Assembly: GCA_016165875.1 (NCBI GenBank)
Contig: JABBOT010000002.1
Span: forward strand, 30,865,642 to 30,929,641
DNA: 64,000 bases
Source: Acanthopleura granulata
Taxonomy: Eukaryota; Mollusca; Polyplacophora; Chitonida; Chitonidae
Reading direction: 5' to 3'
Both the position numbers and the translations under genes were made by a program. The notes under the pieces were generated by a model. That model saw nothing but the letters and a program-made list of their open reading frames with translations, had not been told where the DNA came from and did not search any database. Positions 1 through 12,200 of this stretch are shown here, piece after piece (the stretch's first letter is position 1; each line of letters starts with the position of its first letter).

Positions 1-2046
1 CAAATCGCTATACTGGAAGGCGAAACTTCATCTGGCTTTTGTGACATCGTTGCAACCTTGAGCCTAATATACAGCTTGTTAATAATATTACAGGTTGTTG
101 GAATACAGTGCAACTCTCAGGTAGGTAATTACAGAGTCTCAGTCACACAGAAATGCCAGGTATTCACTGACATTGGCATAAAGCCTACTATATGGTAGAG
201 CCTGTGGGGGATATTGTCATGACAACCACGGTGGTTTCGCTTGAGTCGGGCTGTGTATACAGAATTAGTCAATTGTTGTGTATTGAAAACCAGCCACTCG
301 TGCACCATTTGTTATTTACAGAAACCATGGTCATTATCACTGCTGCATGTGGAAACTATAAAGCCTAATATATCGACTGTCGAACGATAACGCTGCAACG
401 AGCCATTATTTTATGTTATTTTGTAAATTGTTAAATATGAGATTAATTTCGTTGAATATAAAGTGATACACCAAAAAGTTGTGCGTGTAAAATAACCAAT
501 TGTTTTACTATTTATTTAGTTTGCGCTTTATGTCTCACCCAAAAATTATCCTCTTGAAAGTAAAACAGACCATTTGGGATACTGAAGACGACATGCATGG
601 GCTTCCAAGACGGCCTTGGAAGCAATTGAAAATTTTTCGATTTGAATTTATTCGATACCCCGCCGCTACCAGTATCGCTCTTAGCAGGAAACATATAGCG
701 CTGAATGTAATCCTGTCCAACAGACCCAAAACACCAATCTGCCATCCGATGTTTTCCAAAATGAACTTATTCGGAGTTACTTTGCTTATTTATTATCGTA
801 AGCAATTCAGTGGAACATCTAGATTCCTCTGTACTTTTAACGAAATGATAAACATCTATTTTTCATCTAATACACAAATTACTTGCATCTTGACATTCAT
901 TTAAAAAGTGTCAAGTTTTCAAGTTTGTTGAGGATATATACATGTATCTGGTAACCACTCCATGTCACTCAAAATAATTAGTATGAGATTTGTAGGTGCG
1001 TGTGGGGGGGGGAGGGTGATGCAGGAGGGAATCAATCCGAATTCTATACGAGGACATACCATAGTCATGTGTCTATGTTGAAAACCAACTTAAATCACAA
1101 GAAAGAACACATGCACACACGAAATAATGTTTGTGAATGTTATACTGCTTTTATTTTTGTTTAGGTTGTCCCTCGGTAGTGAACAATGGGTTCTTTCGGT
1201 GGCCATGCCCTACCAGGAAGTATTTTCATCCTCATTTCCTTTATTGAGATTATTTGTGCTTGTCTCACATTTCATCAAAGCTCACAAAGGGGCAAACGCT
1301 TCAAATCATTCTCCTCCTTCTACTTCCCATATGGAAGACTGCAACGTTTGCCATTTGAAGCTGTGTTGAGACTCTTCCTGACGACTGCTGGGATAACAGT
1401 TGAGATCTACTATGGATTTTATAATGGAAAGTTTGTTGCCATGGGAAATGCCCAGCACGCTACCATGTATGCCTATTTTGGTTTCAGTGCTTTGATCGAA
1501 CTTTTAGTTCATTTTAAAGTGCCTCTCCCGCCCAACACAGAGTATGTAACACTTGCCATGGCGTTCATGGTCGAAGGACTTTTGTTCAAGTTCCATCTTC
1601 ATGGCCGTTCTCAACTGGACGTTCTCGTCCACACACTGATGTTGTATGTGGTGTACGCCTGCGTCATCTCTGTGATCGTAGAGATGAGATATCGGCATTC
1701 CATCTTGTCGCCACTGGCACGGGCCTACTTTATACTTATACAGGGCACTTGGTTTTGGCAAATTGCTTTTATACTGTACAATCCGTCACCCAATGCAGTA
1801 CCATGGAAAGCTGATGACCACAAGGAACTGACTCTGGTAACATTGCTGTTCGCGTGGCACGCACTGGCTGACTTTGTTATCCTACTGGTCACAACTGTAA
1901 GCATCCATATCTGCTGTCATCGGGGAAATGGAATGGCAGAAAACGATGTCGGCTTGAAAAGGCTACTGCATTCAGGAAGCAATGGTCAAGCTGCTGTCCG
2001 CTTACATAGTGACAGTGAAAGTGATTTGGAACTGGATCAAAGAGCC
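1..2046 (+). repeat. Left copy of a direct segmental duplication (contains TMEM45-like gene A)
   Basis: This segment reappears at 5459-7503, in the same orientation and exactly 5458 bp downstream. Reading the two side by side shows only about ten single-base differences, for example gcgctt/gtgctt near 524, gaatgtta/gaatatta near 1135, aacacag/aacgcag near 1535 and caatgcag/caacgcag near 1795. No indels were noticed. The left limit cannot be seen because the window opens inside the unit. Homology ends within the last codons of the TMEM45-like gene. The upstream 1.1 kb is carried along, so promoter and 5' untranslated sequence were probably duplicated with the gene. Nothing recognisable is encoded in 1-1163. 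Confidence 0.95.
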
Positions 2047-2064
2047 GTGGACATAAACAGATAA
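1186..2064 (+). CDS. TMEM45-like (DUF716) multipass membrane protein, copy A
   Basis: A 292-residue protein of the TMEM45A/B family, which are integral membrane proteins of poorly defined biochemical role. Family landmarks in order: GHALPGS at residues 6-12, GNAQHATM at 87-94 (the family's WQHSTMY region), EGLLFKFHLHGRSQLD from 130, QGTWFWQIAF at about 190, FAWHALADF at about 220, and a hydrophilic tail with GLKRLLHSGS and the acidic-serine run DSESDLEL. Several strongly hydrophobic stretches are consistent with five to seven membrane passes. The start is fixed by an in-frame TGA at 1180-1182 and by the family's MxxFxGHALPGS N-terminus. A pyrimidine-rich tract ending in TTTAG at 1160-1164 looks like the acceptor of a 5'-UTR intron. 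The whole coding region is one exon. AATAAA at 2663-2668 is a possible polyadenylation signal. Confidence 0.93.
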   Translation: MGSFGGHALPGSIFILISFIEIICACLTFHQSSQRGKRFKSFSSFYFPYGRLQRLPFEAVLRLFLTTAGITVEIYYGFYNGKFVAMGNAQHATMYAYFGFSALIELLVHFKVPLPPNTEYVTLAMAFMVEGLLFKFHLHGRSQLDVLVHTLMLYVVYACVISVIVEMRYRHSILSPLARAYFILIQGTWFWQIAFILYNPSPNAVPWKADDHKELTLVTLLFAWHALADFVILLVTTVSIHICCHRGNGMAENDVGLKRLLHSGSNGQAAVRLHSDSESDLELDQRAVDINR

Positions 2065-5000
2065 AAGACGCATAGTATATGCTTACCTGATGAGCTTGCC
2101 AAATGGTTATATTTTTGAAATGGAGAAGGCCTAAGCCAGAGTGACTGCTAAAGCAACTCTACATGATTGACACGCGTATGTCAAGTGATTGACAAATGCT
2201 GGGACCTAACATTATGCATTATATGGCCACATGTTCCAGAGTTATATGTGATTACATTGTTATTAATATTCATATTTGTAGTCAGCTTTATGTTTCCTTT
2301 CCCTATGTACGTTTTATCCATGTGATATTGCACCCTTTTGGGACTTTGCTGCGGAATTTATTTTTAAAAACAGGTAGCTTGAGCAGAATAGTATTATATA
2401 TACTTTTATGAATAATGTGGCTGTTGTAATTTTTTTTTAAAAATGCAATCATTGCTGTGAGCTATCTAGCTGTACTATGAAACAAAGCTTCTGGATTTAA
2501 GTGTCAGGTACAGAATATTATCAGTTGTATTTATTTAAAGAACTTTTTGATATTAATTTGGGGGTCTTGTTACTTGTATTACATACAGAAAGTTTTAATT
2601 GTATCTATTTATAGCACTGTATATTATAAGCTTTTCAACTTTTCATGAGGATCTCCGGCGCCAATAAAAAACCACTTATTGCTACAGACAAAGGTCATTC
2701 CGATGGTACATTATACTGTAATGTCACTTTTGACACCAGTCTGTGGCAAAGAAATCCAGTCGCCTAGCTTATGTGGCCACAATGCACGGGGTATTCGCAG
2801 AGCTAATGTTATACTATTGTTGTCCTTTTGTTATGAAGACACTGACCTATTTGAAACAAGCATTTTATGCAGTAAGTGACTGAGCAATATTTTTTATGGG
2901 GAACGGATGAGTGCCTATAAGGTGACTCGTACGGACATGTCTTTGGAAATAGATTGAAACAGGATGATACAAAGAATACATATATAGAGATTACACGTGT
3001 ATATACATGTTTATAGATGTGCACAATTTAACAGAATCTCAAAAACATATCCATCCAACCATATATTTCCAGAAACGCTTATGTTTATTACCTACTGCAT
3101 GATTGTATTTCAAACTTCAGTTTATATTGTGAGTAATACATACATTCTATATGTACATAGGTGTGATATCATATTTTTCAAAAATTCTTACGGATACGAA
3201 TGGTATACAACCACTCCTAGCATTTTAGTGTATTGTACTATAAGATTTTTTGTCTTCAAGGCTCTCTTGGGTATTCCATAATCATTGTTTTCCCCGTCCT
3301 GTATTTCCACTTCGTTTATCTGATAACGATTGTGTTTGCTCAATCACGCCTAAATTTACAGATAGGCTTCGTCGATAGTCATCTTTATGAATATGTCTTT
3401 AGAATATCATACAAATAAATATATTATCTTGTTTGAAATATATTGTTGTGCTTTTGTTTGGCTGTATGTGACATTTTCTGTTGACCTATCGACTGACATG
3501 TTCCCTGCTGGGAACCTGACGAAGTCACAGCCCCAATACAGGCTGTGGGCTGACTATGGTATTGCTGGCGCCAGATCCCCGCAGGGTCTGTGAAATGTTT
3601 TCTTAAGTGTACTGTGAATTCCTGTTTTATTCAATTTTAACACACCTGTACAAAATAACATCTTACTTTTTTTATTTGACTTATTTGTTTATTTGATAGT
3701 TGCTTAACCCTAAACTCAAGAAATTTTCACTCTATACAATGGTGGTGCCCTTTTTTTTGGATTGGAGACAGCCGGTATGCCCAGCATTAACCATCGACCG
3801 TGGGCAAGTTAATGAAGAACTTAACCACATGCATATGTGACAGCCATATTGGTGGATAGCTCCGCAAGCGGCCACAGAACGTCGTCGTCCGTTATTGTGT
3901 ACGAAGGACAAACGCAGGATGTGAGATTTTTGCATTTTAGTAATTATTTATTTGATTCGTGTTTTACCCCTCACTCTAAAAGCAGGTGAAATTTACCGGT
4001 TTAGGAGACCAGCTCACCTCGCTATGTACCTGACACACCTCCTTGACATTATAGTGTAACCCAGGTTCGGATGAACTCTATAGTTGATTTATACAATCAT
4101 GTAATTTAAGATGTATCTGGTATGCGAAATCTAAGTGTTGGACAGTCACTTTTAAATCCTGAACACGTCATTGGGCAGGGACGAGGACGAATTTCACGGT
4201 TCCCGTTAGGCTCGCTGTAAGGGCTCTATGGCATCAGATAAGTGAAAAGAAAAACACAGTCCAAGTCAGAGTCCCACTCCAGGTTTGATTTATTTTCCCA
4301 ACGTTCGGTTTCCTAAAAAAACAGGAATAAAACATACTTTACTGCTCTCCGTTAATACATAAAATTTGGACTCATGCAAAGTGTTCGTCAGATTGCTCCA
4401 AATAAACATCCTTAACACGGATAATGGACATTCTTTAATCATTACAGTGGTTTCTTCACTGAATGAAGCATCAGATTCTGACGGTGTCAGAAATGGTAAA
4501 AAAAAATATTAAGTAGGACGCAAAACACGAATCATTGAATCAATCAAATGAAACAGCATGTTTCCTTGAAAATGACAACTTGGAACACCCTAGTACTTTC
4601 ATTTACAATTCTCTCTAAAAAAAGCTGCTGTTCCTCTTAACCTCCCACCGTGTCAAGATGTACATTTGACTTCCCGACAGCATTGTTTCGCAACTCTCCG
4701 ATCCTCCGATAGTGGCGTTTCGAAATGTAACTCAGATTCATCGGTGGTGTTGTAGGCGCAGACAAGATGGAGGAGCTGCCGGTAAATACAGTTGGTGCAA
4801 AACACACGCTGCAGTCATTATTTTGCACATTTATACCACTTGTCCTGTATATTTATATATAGGTGTCCTGCCACACAGTGTATAATTTCTTTTGACTTCA
4901 TTGTTTGTTGTTTCCATTCCACTTGCTATGTGCAACAGCTTGTTTACTACAACAGCAAACAGTATCAACGCGGGTCTCCTTCAGCATGCGTTGAGTCCAA

Positions 5001-5458
5001 CATATTTATTTTGGATGAACCCCCAAGGTCTGATATGTTGTGGTACTGGTAGATGAAAATATAAAAATGTGTTACCAAATAATATGACCTATACAACTAT
5101 ATGGCCACATATAAAGCTCCATTATGCTGATGGACTGACCTCCCCCGCTGTCAACTGAAGTTTGAACAGCGGCGTGGCTAAGCAATAGATTGTGCATGGT
5201 TCACGGCACATGCACTCGTATCTTGTCACCCAGGGCACATGGAGATCTGAAGAACACTTGTTTCTAGTGATTCTGTCGCCCCGCCCTCTGTGGAGAGGTT
5301 ACAACTTACCACCAATAATAATCGCCCTTTCTACACACAAGAGCGGCAAAAGCTCTATTCTACTTCCGAAACTAAATAAGCATGAATTCGACTGGACGAA
5401 GAGCTCGGAAGGGTTGGAAGTACATGTACGTGAATGTTAATGTGGATTACTAGAGGGA
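2065..5458. other. 3' flank of copy A and spacer; no recognised gene
   Basis: AT-rich sequence unique to copy A; it is not shared with the region after copy B. It holds a candidate AATAAA at 2663, a later ACAAATAAATA at about 3412, and degenerate SINE-like sequence around 3.7-4.0 kb. Open frames here are short and resemble no family known to me. A short CAAGATGGAGGAGCTGCCG followed by GTAAAT near 4765-4790 looks like a minimal first exon plus donor, but no downstream coding exon was found. Confidence 0.6.
3675..4000 (-). repeat. Degenerate SINE-like fragments
   Basis: TTTATTTGATAGTTGCTTAACC then ACTCAAGAAATTTTCACT near 3690-3740, and TTTATTTGATTCGTGTTTTAC at about 3947, resemble the reverse-complemented 3' end of the SINE seen elsewhere in the window. 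They are much diverged. The intervening sequence does not follow the main SINE consensus and may be a related family. Confidence 0.45.
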
Positions 5459-7503
5459 CAAATCGCTATACTGGAAGGCGAAACTTCATCTGGCTTTTGT
5501 GACATCGTTGCAACCTTGAGCCTAATATACAGCTTGTTAATAATATTACAGGTTGTTGGAATACAGTGCAACTCTCAGGTAGGTAATTACAGAGTCTCAG
5601 TCACACAGAAATGCCAGGTATTCACTGACATTGGCATAAAGCCTACTATATGGTAGAGCCTGTGGGGGATATTGTCATGACAACCACGGTGGTTTCGCTT
5701 GAGTCGGGCTGTGTATACAGAATTAGTCAATTGTTGTGTATTGAAAACCAGCCACTCGTGCACCATTTGTTATTTACAGAAACCATGGTCATTATCACTG
5801 CTGCATGTGGAAACTATAAAGCCTAATATATCGACTGTCGAACGATAACGCTGCAACGAGCCATTATTTTATGTTATTTTGTAAATTGTTAAATATGAGA
5901 TTAATTTCGTTGAATATAAAGTGATACACCAAAAAGTTGTGCGTGTAAAATAACCAATTGTTTTACTATTTATTTAGTTTGTGCTTTATGTCTCACCCAA
6001 AAATTATCCTCTTGAAAGTAAAACAGACCATTTGGGATACTGAAGACGACATGCATGGGCTTCCAAGACGGCCTTGGAAGCAATTGAAAATTTTTCGATT
6101 TGAATTTATTCGATACCCCGCCGCTACCAGTATCGCTCTTAGCAGGAAACATATAGCGCTGAATGTAATCCTGTCCAACAGACCCAAAACACCAATCTGC
6201 CATCCGATGTTTTCCAAAATGAACTTATTCGGAGTTACTTTGCTTATTTATTATCGTAAGCAATTCAGTGGAACATCTAGATTCCTCTGTACTTTTAACG
6301 AAATGATAAACATCTATTTTTCATCTAATACACAAATTACTTGCATCTTGACATTCATTTAAAAAGTGTCAAGTTTTCAAGTTTGTTGAGGATATATACA
6401 TGTATCTGGTAACCACTCCATGTCACTCAAAATAATTAGTATGAGATTTGTAGGTGCGTGTGGGGGGGGGAGGGTGATGCAGGAGGGAATCAATCCGAAT
6501 TCTATACGAGGACATACCATAGTCATGTGTCTATGTTGAAAACCAACTTAAATCACAAGAAAGAACACATGCACACACGAAATAATGTTTGTGAATATTA
6601 TACTACTTTTATTTTTGTTTAGGTTGTCCCTCGGTAGTGAACAATGGGTTCTTTCGGTGGCCATGCCTTGCCAGGAAGTATTTTCATCCTCATTTCCTTT
6701 ATTGAGATTATTTGTGCTTGTCTCACATTTCATCAAAGCTCACAAAGGGGCAAACGCTTCAAATCATTCTCCTCCCTCTACTTCCCATATGGAAGACTGC
6801 AACGTTTGCCATTTGAAGCTGTGTTGAGACTCTTCCTGACGACTGCTGGGATAACAGTTGAGATCTACTATGGATTTTATAATGGAAAGTTTGTTGCCAT
6901 GGGAAATGCCCAGCACGCTACCATGTATGCCTATTTTGGTTTCAGTGCTTTGATCGAACTTTTAGTTCATTTTAAAGTGCCTCTCCCGCCCAACGCAGAG
7001 TATGTAACACTTGCCATGGCGTTCATGGTCGAAGGACTTTTGTTCAAGTTCCATCTTCATGGCCGTTCTCAACTGGACGTTCTCGTCCACACACTGATGT
7101 TGTATGTGGTGTACGCCTGCGTCATCTCTGTGATCGTAGAGATGAGATATCGGCATTCCATCTTGTCGCCACTGGCACGGGCCTACTTTATACTTATACA
7201 GGGCACTTGGTTTTGGCAAATTGCTTTTATACTGTACAATCCGTCACCCAACGCAGTACCATGGAAAGCTGATGACCACAAGGAACTGACTCTGGTAACA
7301 TTGCTGTTCGCGTGGCACGCACTGGCTGACTTTGTTATCCTACTGGTCACAACTGTAAGCATCCATATCTGCTGTCATCGGGGAAATGGAATGGCAGAAA
7401 ACGATGTCGGCTTGAAAAGGCTACTGCATTCAGGAAGCAATGGTCAAGCTGCTGTCCGCTTACATAGTGACAGTGAAAGTGATTTCGAACTGGAGCTAAG
7501 AGC
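5459..7503 (+). repeat. Right copy of the direct segmental duplication (contains TMEM45-like gene B)
   Basis: Near-identical to positions 1-2046 (offset 5458). The right junction falls in the final codons of gene B: after GAACTGGA the two copies separate, copy A continuing into a tail shared with copy C while copy B reads a different end and stop. The sequence upstream of 5459 cannot be compared because the window begins at the equivalent base of the left copy. Confidence 0.95.
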
Positions 7504-7507
7504 ATGA
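6644..7507 (+). CDS. TMEM45-like (DUF716) multipass membrane protein, copy B
   Basis: A 287-residue protein almost identical to copy A through the DSESD tail, then ending SDFELELRA instead of the longer DQRAVDINR-type tail of copies A and C. All DUF716 landmarks are intact: GHALPGS, GNAQHATM, EGLLFKFHLHGRSQLD, QGTWFWQIAF and FAWHALADF. There is no frameshift or internal stop, so it is presumably functional. The same upstream TGA and TTTAG acceptor (6621-6622) precede the ATG. The changed C-terminus coincides with the duplication breakpoint. This suggests the stop codon and 3' UTR were acquired from sequence next to the insertion. AATAAA at 7929-7934 could serve for polyadenylation. Confidence 0.92.
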   Translation: MGSFGGHALPGSIFILISFIEIICACLTFHQSSQRGKRFKSFSSLYFPYGRLQRLPFEAVLRLFLTTAGITVEIYYGFYNGKFVAMGNAQHATMYAYFGFSALIELLVHFKVPLPPNAEYVTLAMAFMVEGLLFKFHLHGRSQLDVLVHTLMLYVVYACVISVIVEMRYRHSILSPLARAYFILIQGTWFWQIAFILYNPSPNAVPWKADDHKELTLVTLLFAWHALADFVILLVTTVSIHICCHRGNGMAENDVGLKRLLHSGSNGQAAVRLHSDSESDFELELRA

Positions 7508-8021
7508 GTATAGGCAGTCGCAAATGATTTAATACATTTGTTTCATTGCTCACATAAAAGTCAAACTGCTCTGATGTGCCAACTCAATATATATGCTTGC
7601 CAAACGTATGTGTTCTCTGAATCATATCATTGCCTCCTCCGATTGTTGATATTTGTGTCAACAGATGTTATTGTAATCCTTCATGCATTTGATTTCTAAA
7701 ATTTAATGTTGTTTTGGAAATAGAAATTATATTTTTATCATTACCAGCAGCACTTTGCTAAGGAGAGTTTTTATGTATTATATTCTAATATTAACCATTT
7801 GCACAAGAACAAAAAATGAACTCTCGTCTACTTGTTGATAGAATACAGACTATAAATTCAACATATTGTTGATGTAATAACATCCTAAATTTTATATTTG
7901 TATATCAAATATCACGATAACATTCGTTAATAAAAATTCTTGAGCGTTACAGTTATTCTGTAATATATGGCCATATGTGTTGAAATGCATTTCAGGTGTG
8001 TTGTACATTTAAATTAATACA

Positions 8022-8180
8022 GTCTTCCAACCGATCGATTGACGAACCGACTGTCACTCCAAACGAAGCTAACTTACTGACAGCCAACAAAATGACCAAA
8101 CGACATTCCAATCAACTGACCTGCTAACCAACCGACCGAACCTTCGTCCAGCCGATCGTCCATCCATTCGAGTAACTGCA
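8022..8180. repeat. Degenerate short-motif repeat (AACCGACC-like)
   Basis: Repeated CCGATCG, GACGAACCGACTG and AACCAACCGACCGAACC words give this stretch a simple, decayed tandem character. It is noncoding. Confidence 0.5.
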
Positions 8181-8479
8181 ACCACGGAAGTAAAAATCCA
8201 TTTTACCTCCATGCTATAACCGAGCGTTTCACGGCGCGTCCGCCTGACCCACCGACCAACAGACCATTGTACGGATTATGATATGTGTGGTCGAGATGTT
8301 TTGCCATTTTTGGCTTGTGACAGTCTGGCACACTGAGAAACACTGTCGACGCAAACACGTTCGCACGAGTCATGTAGGTAGGCCTGTACTATTATAATAC
8401 ACCTGTGCGCCTATGCATCGTAACTCTGAAATTAGAGTTTCAGATTTGAAACTTTTAAACACAAAAATTTGAAAGTCTT

Positions 8480-8782
8480 TATGCTTGGGTTTTACGTCGA
8501 ACTCAACAATGTTCAGTCATATGACGACAAGGGGTCATTAGAATGAATAGGCCTATGTATACTGTCTCTTCTTGTGGCAGGGTGAGTCCACGACGCCTAA
8601 CTGCTGCCTCCATTAGAGCAAACATGCCGAAGACACTAAGCCTGACACCCGATCCGGTCACATTACACTGACACCGGGCTGGTTGGTTCTGTTTGCTTGC
8701 TCTAACCTCTCAATGCTAAGAGATAGCAACAAGTATCATTTTTTAAAGTCTTTGTATGACCTGACCTAGGATTGACACCAAA
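8480..8782 (-). repeat. Second dispersed repeat family, copy 1
   Basis: Reading the minus strand, the tail resembles GTCATATGACTGAACATTGTTGAGTTCGACGTAAAACCCAA. The body contains segments matching the copies at 16955-17265 and 46455-46722, such as GTGGCAGGGTGAGTC, ATGCCGAAGACAC and GGCAGCAACAAGTA on the plus strand. In better-preserved copies the minus strand carries GGATTGATCC or GGATTAATCC, similar to a tRNA B box. I infer a tRNA-derived SINE distinct from the main family. Confidence 0.7.
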
Positions 8783-9112
8783 ATGTGATTAACATGTATT
8801 CACTTCATAAAAGGATATACATACCATGTTAGCATTTCCTGATTCGGGAGCAATGTAATTACAGCTATTTTGGGAGATTTTTGGGATCCGACTTAGTTTT
8901 CCATTTCCATACTCATTTTTATGATGGCTTCTCAAGATTTTCAGCAAATACATCTCATGCGCAGGTCAGTCAGCAATATGGCAATATAAGAGGGTTCGCG
9001 GACAGGCTGATATACACTGCGAAGGCACGGTATACTTTTCACAGGGTGCGAAAGACCCACACTTAGGCAGCCCATGATTGCGTATAGGCCTATGCTTTAC
9101 CCGTGCTTTTTT

Positions 9113-9240
9113 TTCGGTCCGGGGATCCGGGATCAATCCTGAGTCGGGTCTTACACAAAACTTTAAAAATGGACTCTTCTTGGTCGTCATATGGCTGCAG
9201 AATTGGTGAATACGATGTAAAACCCAAGTAAGCATACATA
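9113..9240 (+). repeat. Second dispersed repeat family, internally deleted copy 2
   Basis: The block with GGGATCAATCC and GAGTCGGGTC followed by ACTTTAAAAATGG matches the B-box end of the family. It then passes directly into the tail (TGGTCGTCATATGGCTG ... GATGTAAAACCCAAG), so the middle of the element is missing. Confidence 0.65.
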
Positions 9241-9532
9241 CATGCTCTTCCCGTCAACATTACACCACGCAGATGCACTCAGAGTTCACCGAACAAATCA
9301 TCCCACAGTACCAAACCTGTATAGTTTTAGTACTGTGTAATATGAAAAGTGCAGACATATATACGTATATCAGCAGCCACGAACAAGTGAACAGCCCTCG
9401 GATGTCGTTCCATGTCAAAGTAGTAAACGGCAGGAAAATCATGTAGAAACATTGATACACCGCAACAAAATAACAGCACATAAGGAGCAAAATATTTATG
9501 CAACTACCTCAGATCCAGTTCTCTTTGGGGGC

Positions 9533-9798
9533 GACCTTGGCTCAGGTGGTTAGCGACCTAGAGGAGCGTAATGACCTAGGAGGCTCTGACAAATGCGATC
9601 TCTGTGAGTCCAGCTCACGCTGGCTTCCTCTCCGGCCGTACGTGGGAAGGACTGCCAGCAATATGCCGATGGTCGTAGGTTTTCCGCGGTCTCAGTCCAG
9701 TTTCCTCCCGCCATAAAGCTGGCTGCCATAGTGTAGGTGAAATATTCTGGAGTAAAGTGTAAAACACCAATCAATCAAATAAATAAATAAATAAATTC
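9533..9798 (+). repeat. tRNA-derived SINE, near full length
   Basis: Starts with a tRNA-like A box (TGGCTCAGGTGGTTAGCG), has a degenerate B box near GTGAGTCCAGCTC, then a conserved central and 3' domain (GGCCGTACGTGGGAAGG, TTTCCTCCCGCCAT, GTGAAATATTCTGGAGTA) and ends in AACACCAATCAATC plus an AAAT-repeat tail to about 9798. The same order recurs in the other copies, which supports one mobile family. It is probably Pol III transcribed and LINE-mobilised, by analogy with tRNA SINEs. Confidence 0.88.
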
Positions 9799-10415
9799 TC
9801 TCTGTTGCGAAGGAGATGGTGTAAAGGCTTGTGCTGTTAGATTTCGTCGGGTGACCAAGCGAAGGCTACTCTGTGACGGAGTCGCACTACCTGTAGTGTC
9901 CAGTTCAGTCAAACGTCCTCCTGCGGCGAAGCAAGGGAACCCTGGAAAATGTGAAGGCCATGGGTGTTAATTTAACCATGGGTGTCCATTCAAAAATGGA
10001 CGCTATCAGCCACATGCATGTACATGCACATTAGCAACATAGTTTCGTTCGCTGCCTCAGCATTTCCGTTTCGCACAAATTTATTTATGAGGTACAGCGC
10101 TCATAAACAAAAATGACTTACATGTAGGCTTTCAGGCAAGCATATTTGTAGAAGGTGGCAAGATAAACAAAACCTTTCTTTTGTGACCAAAAGCAGCTAG
10201 GTAGCCAGTTGGAGTACCGTGAGCTACAATGTCATTCTCTATTCAGGATGTAATCCCTTGTTGAGAATTATGCCACACATGGATTTTCGTTAACTGTCAG
10301 CATAGCACTTCGAAAATATGTCGGTCCTGTATGATTCGATGGGAATCAAACTGTCAATTATTTCCCAAATTTTAACACTGTTTTCGTAAATGCTGTGCAT
10401 AGTGTCAAATGATTT

Positions 10416-10668
10416 CTTTATTTATTTGATTGGTGTTTGACGCCGTACTCAAGAATATTTCACTTATACGAAGGCGGCCAGCATTATGGTTGGAGGGAAC
10501 CGGGCAAGGCCCGGAGGATACAAAATACCATCCGCAGGTTGCTGGCAGACCTTCCCATGTACGGCCGGGGAGGAAGCAAGCATGAGCTGGACTTGAACTC
10601 ACAGCGACCGCATTGGTGGGAGGCTTCGGGTCATTGTGCTGCGATAGCGCGCTAACCGACTGAGCTCA
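10416..10668 (-). repeat. tRNA-derived SINE, near full length
   Basis: On the plus strand it begins TTTATTTATTTGATTGGTGT and ends GCGCTAACCGACTGAGC. It is therefore a minus-strand copy with A box, B-box region, central domain and AAAT tail in the usual order. Slightly diverged around CCCGGAGGATACAAAATACC. Confidence 0.88.
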
Positions 10669-12045
10669 AATGGTTTAACACAACCCGACAGATAATTATA
10701 TGCACTAGTAAAATAACAATATTATTCTCTGCCCGACCTAATTTGCATCAAACAAGCTGTCCTAAATGAAAATATATATTCATGACAGTGTGGAGTAGGA
10801 AATGATTATTTTGAATGTCCCTTACTATCTGCTGCGTATCATTTGCCATATACACAGAGAATAACATACCGGGTTCGGCGATGTGCTAAAAGTCATCCTC
10901 ATCGCCTTTTATACTTTTGGCTACATGAGCGCATCGACTTTTCTTACTATTTCTATATAACAAATTTATCTAATTAGTTCTAAAACATATATTTCCAAAC
11001 TTGCCATGCCGTACCACCACTTGCAGCTTGGAATTTTCTCCACAACATATTAAAAATTCAACCCGGTATGAACACCAGATTTGGGGCTGATGCTGCTGGA
11101 CGTGACGTAATAGCACTTTGTCACCTTTACAACAGAGATGCATTTTTGTGCTTTCAAGCATATCGGAATCGCGTTTAATCGCTACCTAATTTTGGAGTAA
11201 ATATGTTGATGCTATGCTCGAGAACTATTCCAAAGTATAATCATATAACTTTAATGAGATATTTCGGAAAAGGCATATAATTGGACACCTGATATATGGG
11301 CACATATATATGTCAGTGTATCGACCGCTTTTGCTGCGATTAAGTGATGTAAATCTCGAGCTCCCAGAATCTAAAAACTTGATATATATGTCGCGGGTGT
11401 TATATAATGGGACACCGATTAGACTTTCACGGGTTGCTTGCGGAAAACTTCCTTTGCAGGTTATCAGAGGAAAATTGAGAACTTCTAACTTTGTTGTTAA
11501 ACTGTCAGGTGCAAAATCAACGCAGTGATCACTTCTTACCGGTGACCTTAACGCATACTGAGTTTTTACGCGAAAAGGGTATAGTTGCCCTTAACCTTAT
11601 GGTCCCAATGTCGCTAAGCCCGAGGTCATCCCTCAATTTTTCCATACAGGATTGACTCTTTAGTAAGTAATTCAAATTAGTTCAGGTATGCCCTATACAT
11701 TACAGTTCGACCGATGAAATTCTAGAGCGAAGCAGGTGCAGTGAGCAAGACTTCCCTTTAAGTGTGTGCCAAAAACCTTAAAATTTTCAAGTATATAGTT
11801 GATCTTGATAAAGTCTCTTAATCCATGAGAATTTATGCGCCTAATAAATTCTATAAATTCACCGAGCTGGGTGTTGTCAGTCAACTGTTGAGTGTACTTA
11901 AATTTTCTTCTGATATTCTTGCTCCTCGTCATGGGTAGGTTTCTATTGTAGGCTAAGTCGTTCATTTATATAAAAACTGTATAGTGTAACACAAGAGAGT
12001 ATATGCCAGTTCAATTCCCCGTCTGGATATTTGTTTTCGCCGTTT

Positions 12046-12200
12046 TGTATTTATTTGATTGGTGTTTTAAACCGTACTCAAGAATATTTCACCTACACGA
12101 CGGCGGCCTACATTATGGTTGGAGGGAACCTGACCGAGCCCGGGGGAAGCCCACGACCATCCCGAGGTAACTGGCACATCTTCCCACGTACTTACGGAGA
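12046..12200 (-). repeat. tRNA-derived SINE, 3' portion only
   Basis: Matches the tail and central domain (TTGATTGGTGTTTTAAACCG, ACTCAAGAATATTTCACC, CCCACGACCATCC) and stops near CTTCCCACGTACTTACGG. The tRNA-like head is missing, as in 5'-truncated retrotransposed copies. Confidence 0.82.

Noticed and set aside
500..904. 134-codon plus-strand open frame, present again at 5958-6362
   Set aside because: It is repeated only because it lies in the duplicated segment. It resembles no family, overlaps equally open frames on the other strand, and has no splice or start context.
1504..1761. 85-codon minus-strand frame conserved in all three TMEM45-like genes
   Set aside because: A shadow of the conserved coding strand; its conservation is explained by the near-identical plus-strand gene.
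4760..4795. Possible tiny first exon, ATGGAGGAGCTGCCG followed by GTAAAT
   Set aside because: No downstream exon with matching phase and no recognisable product could be found.
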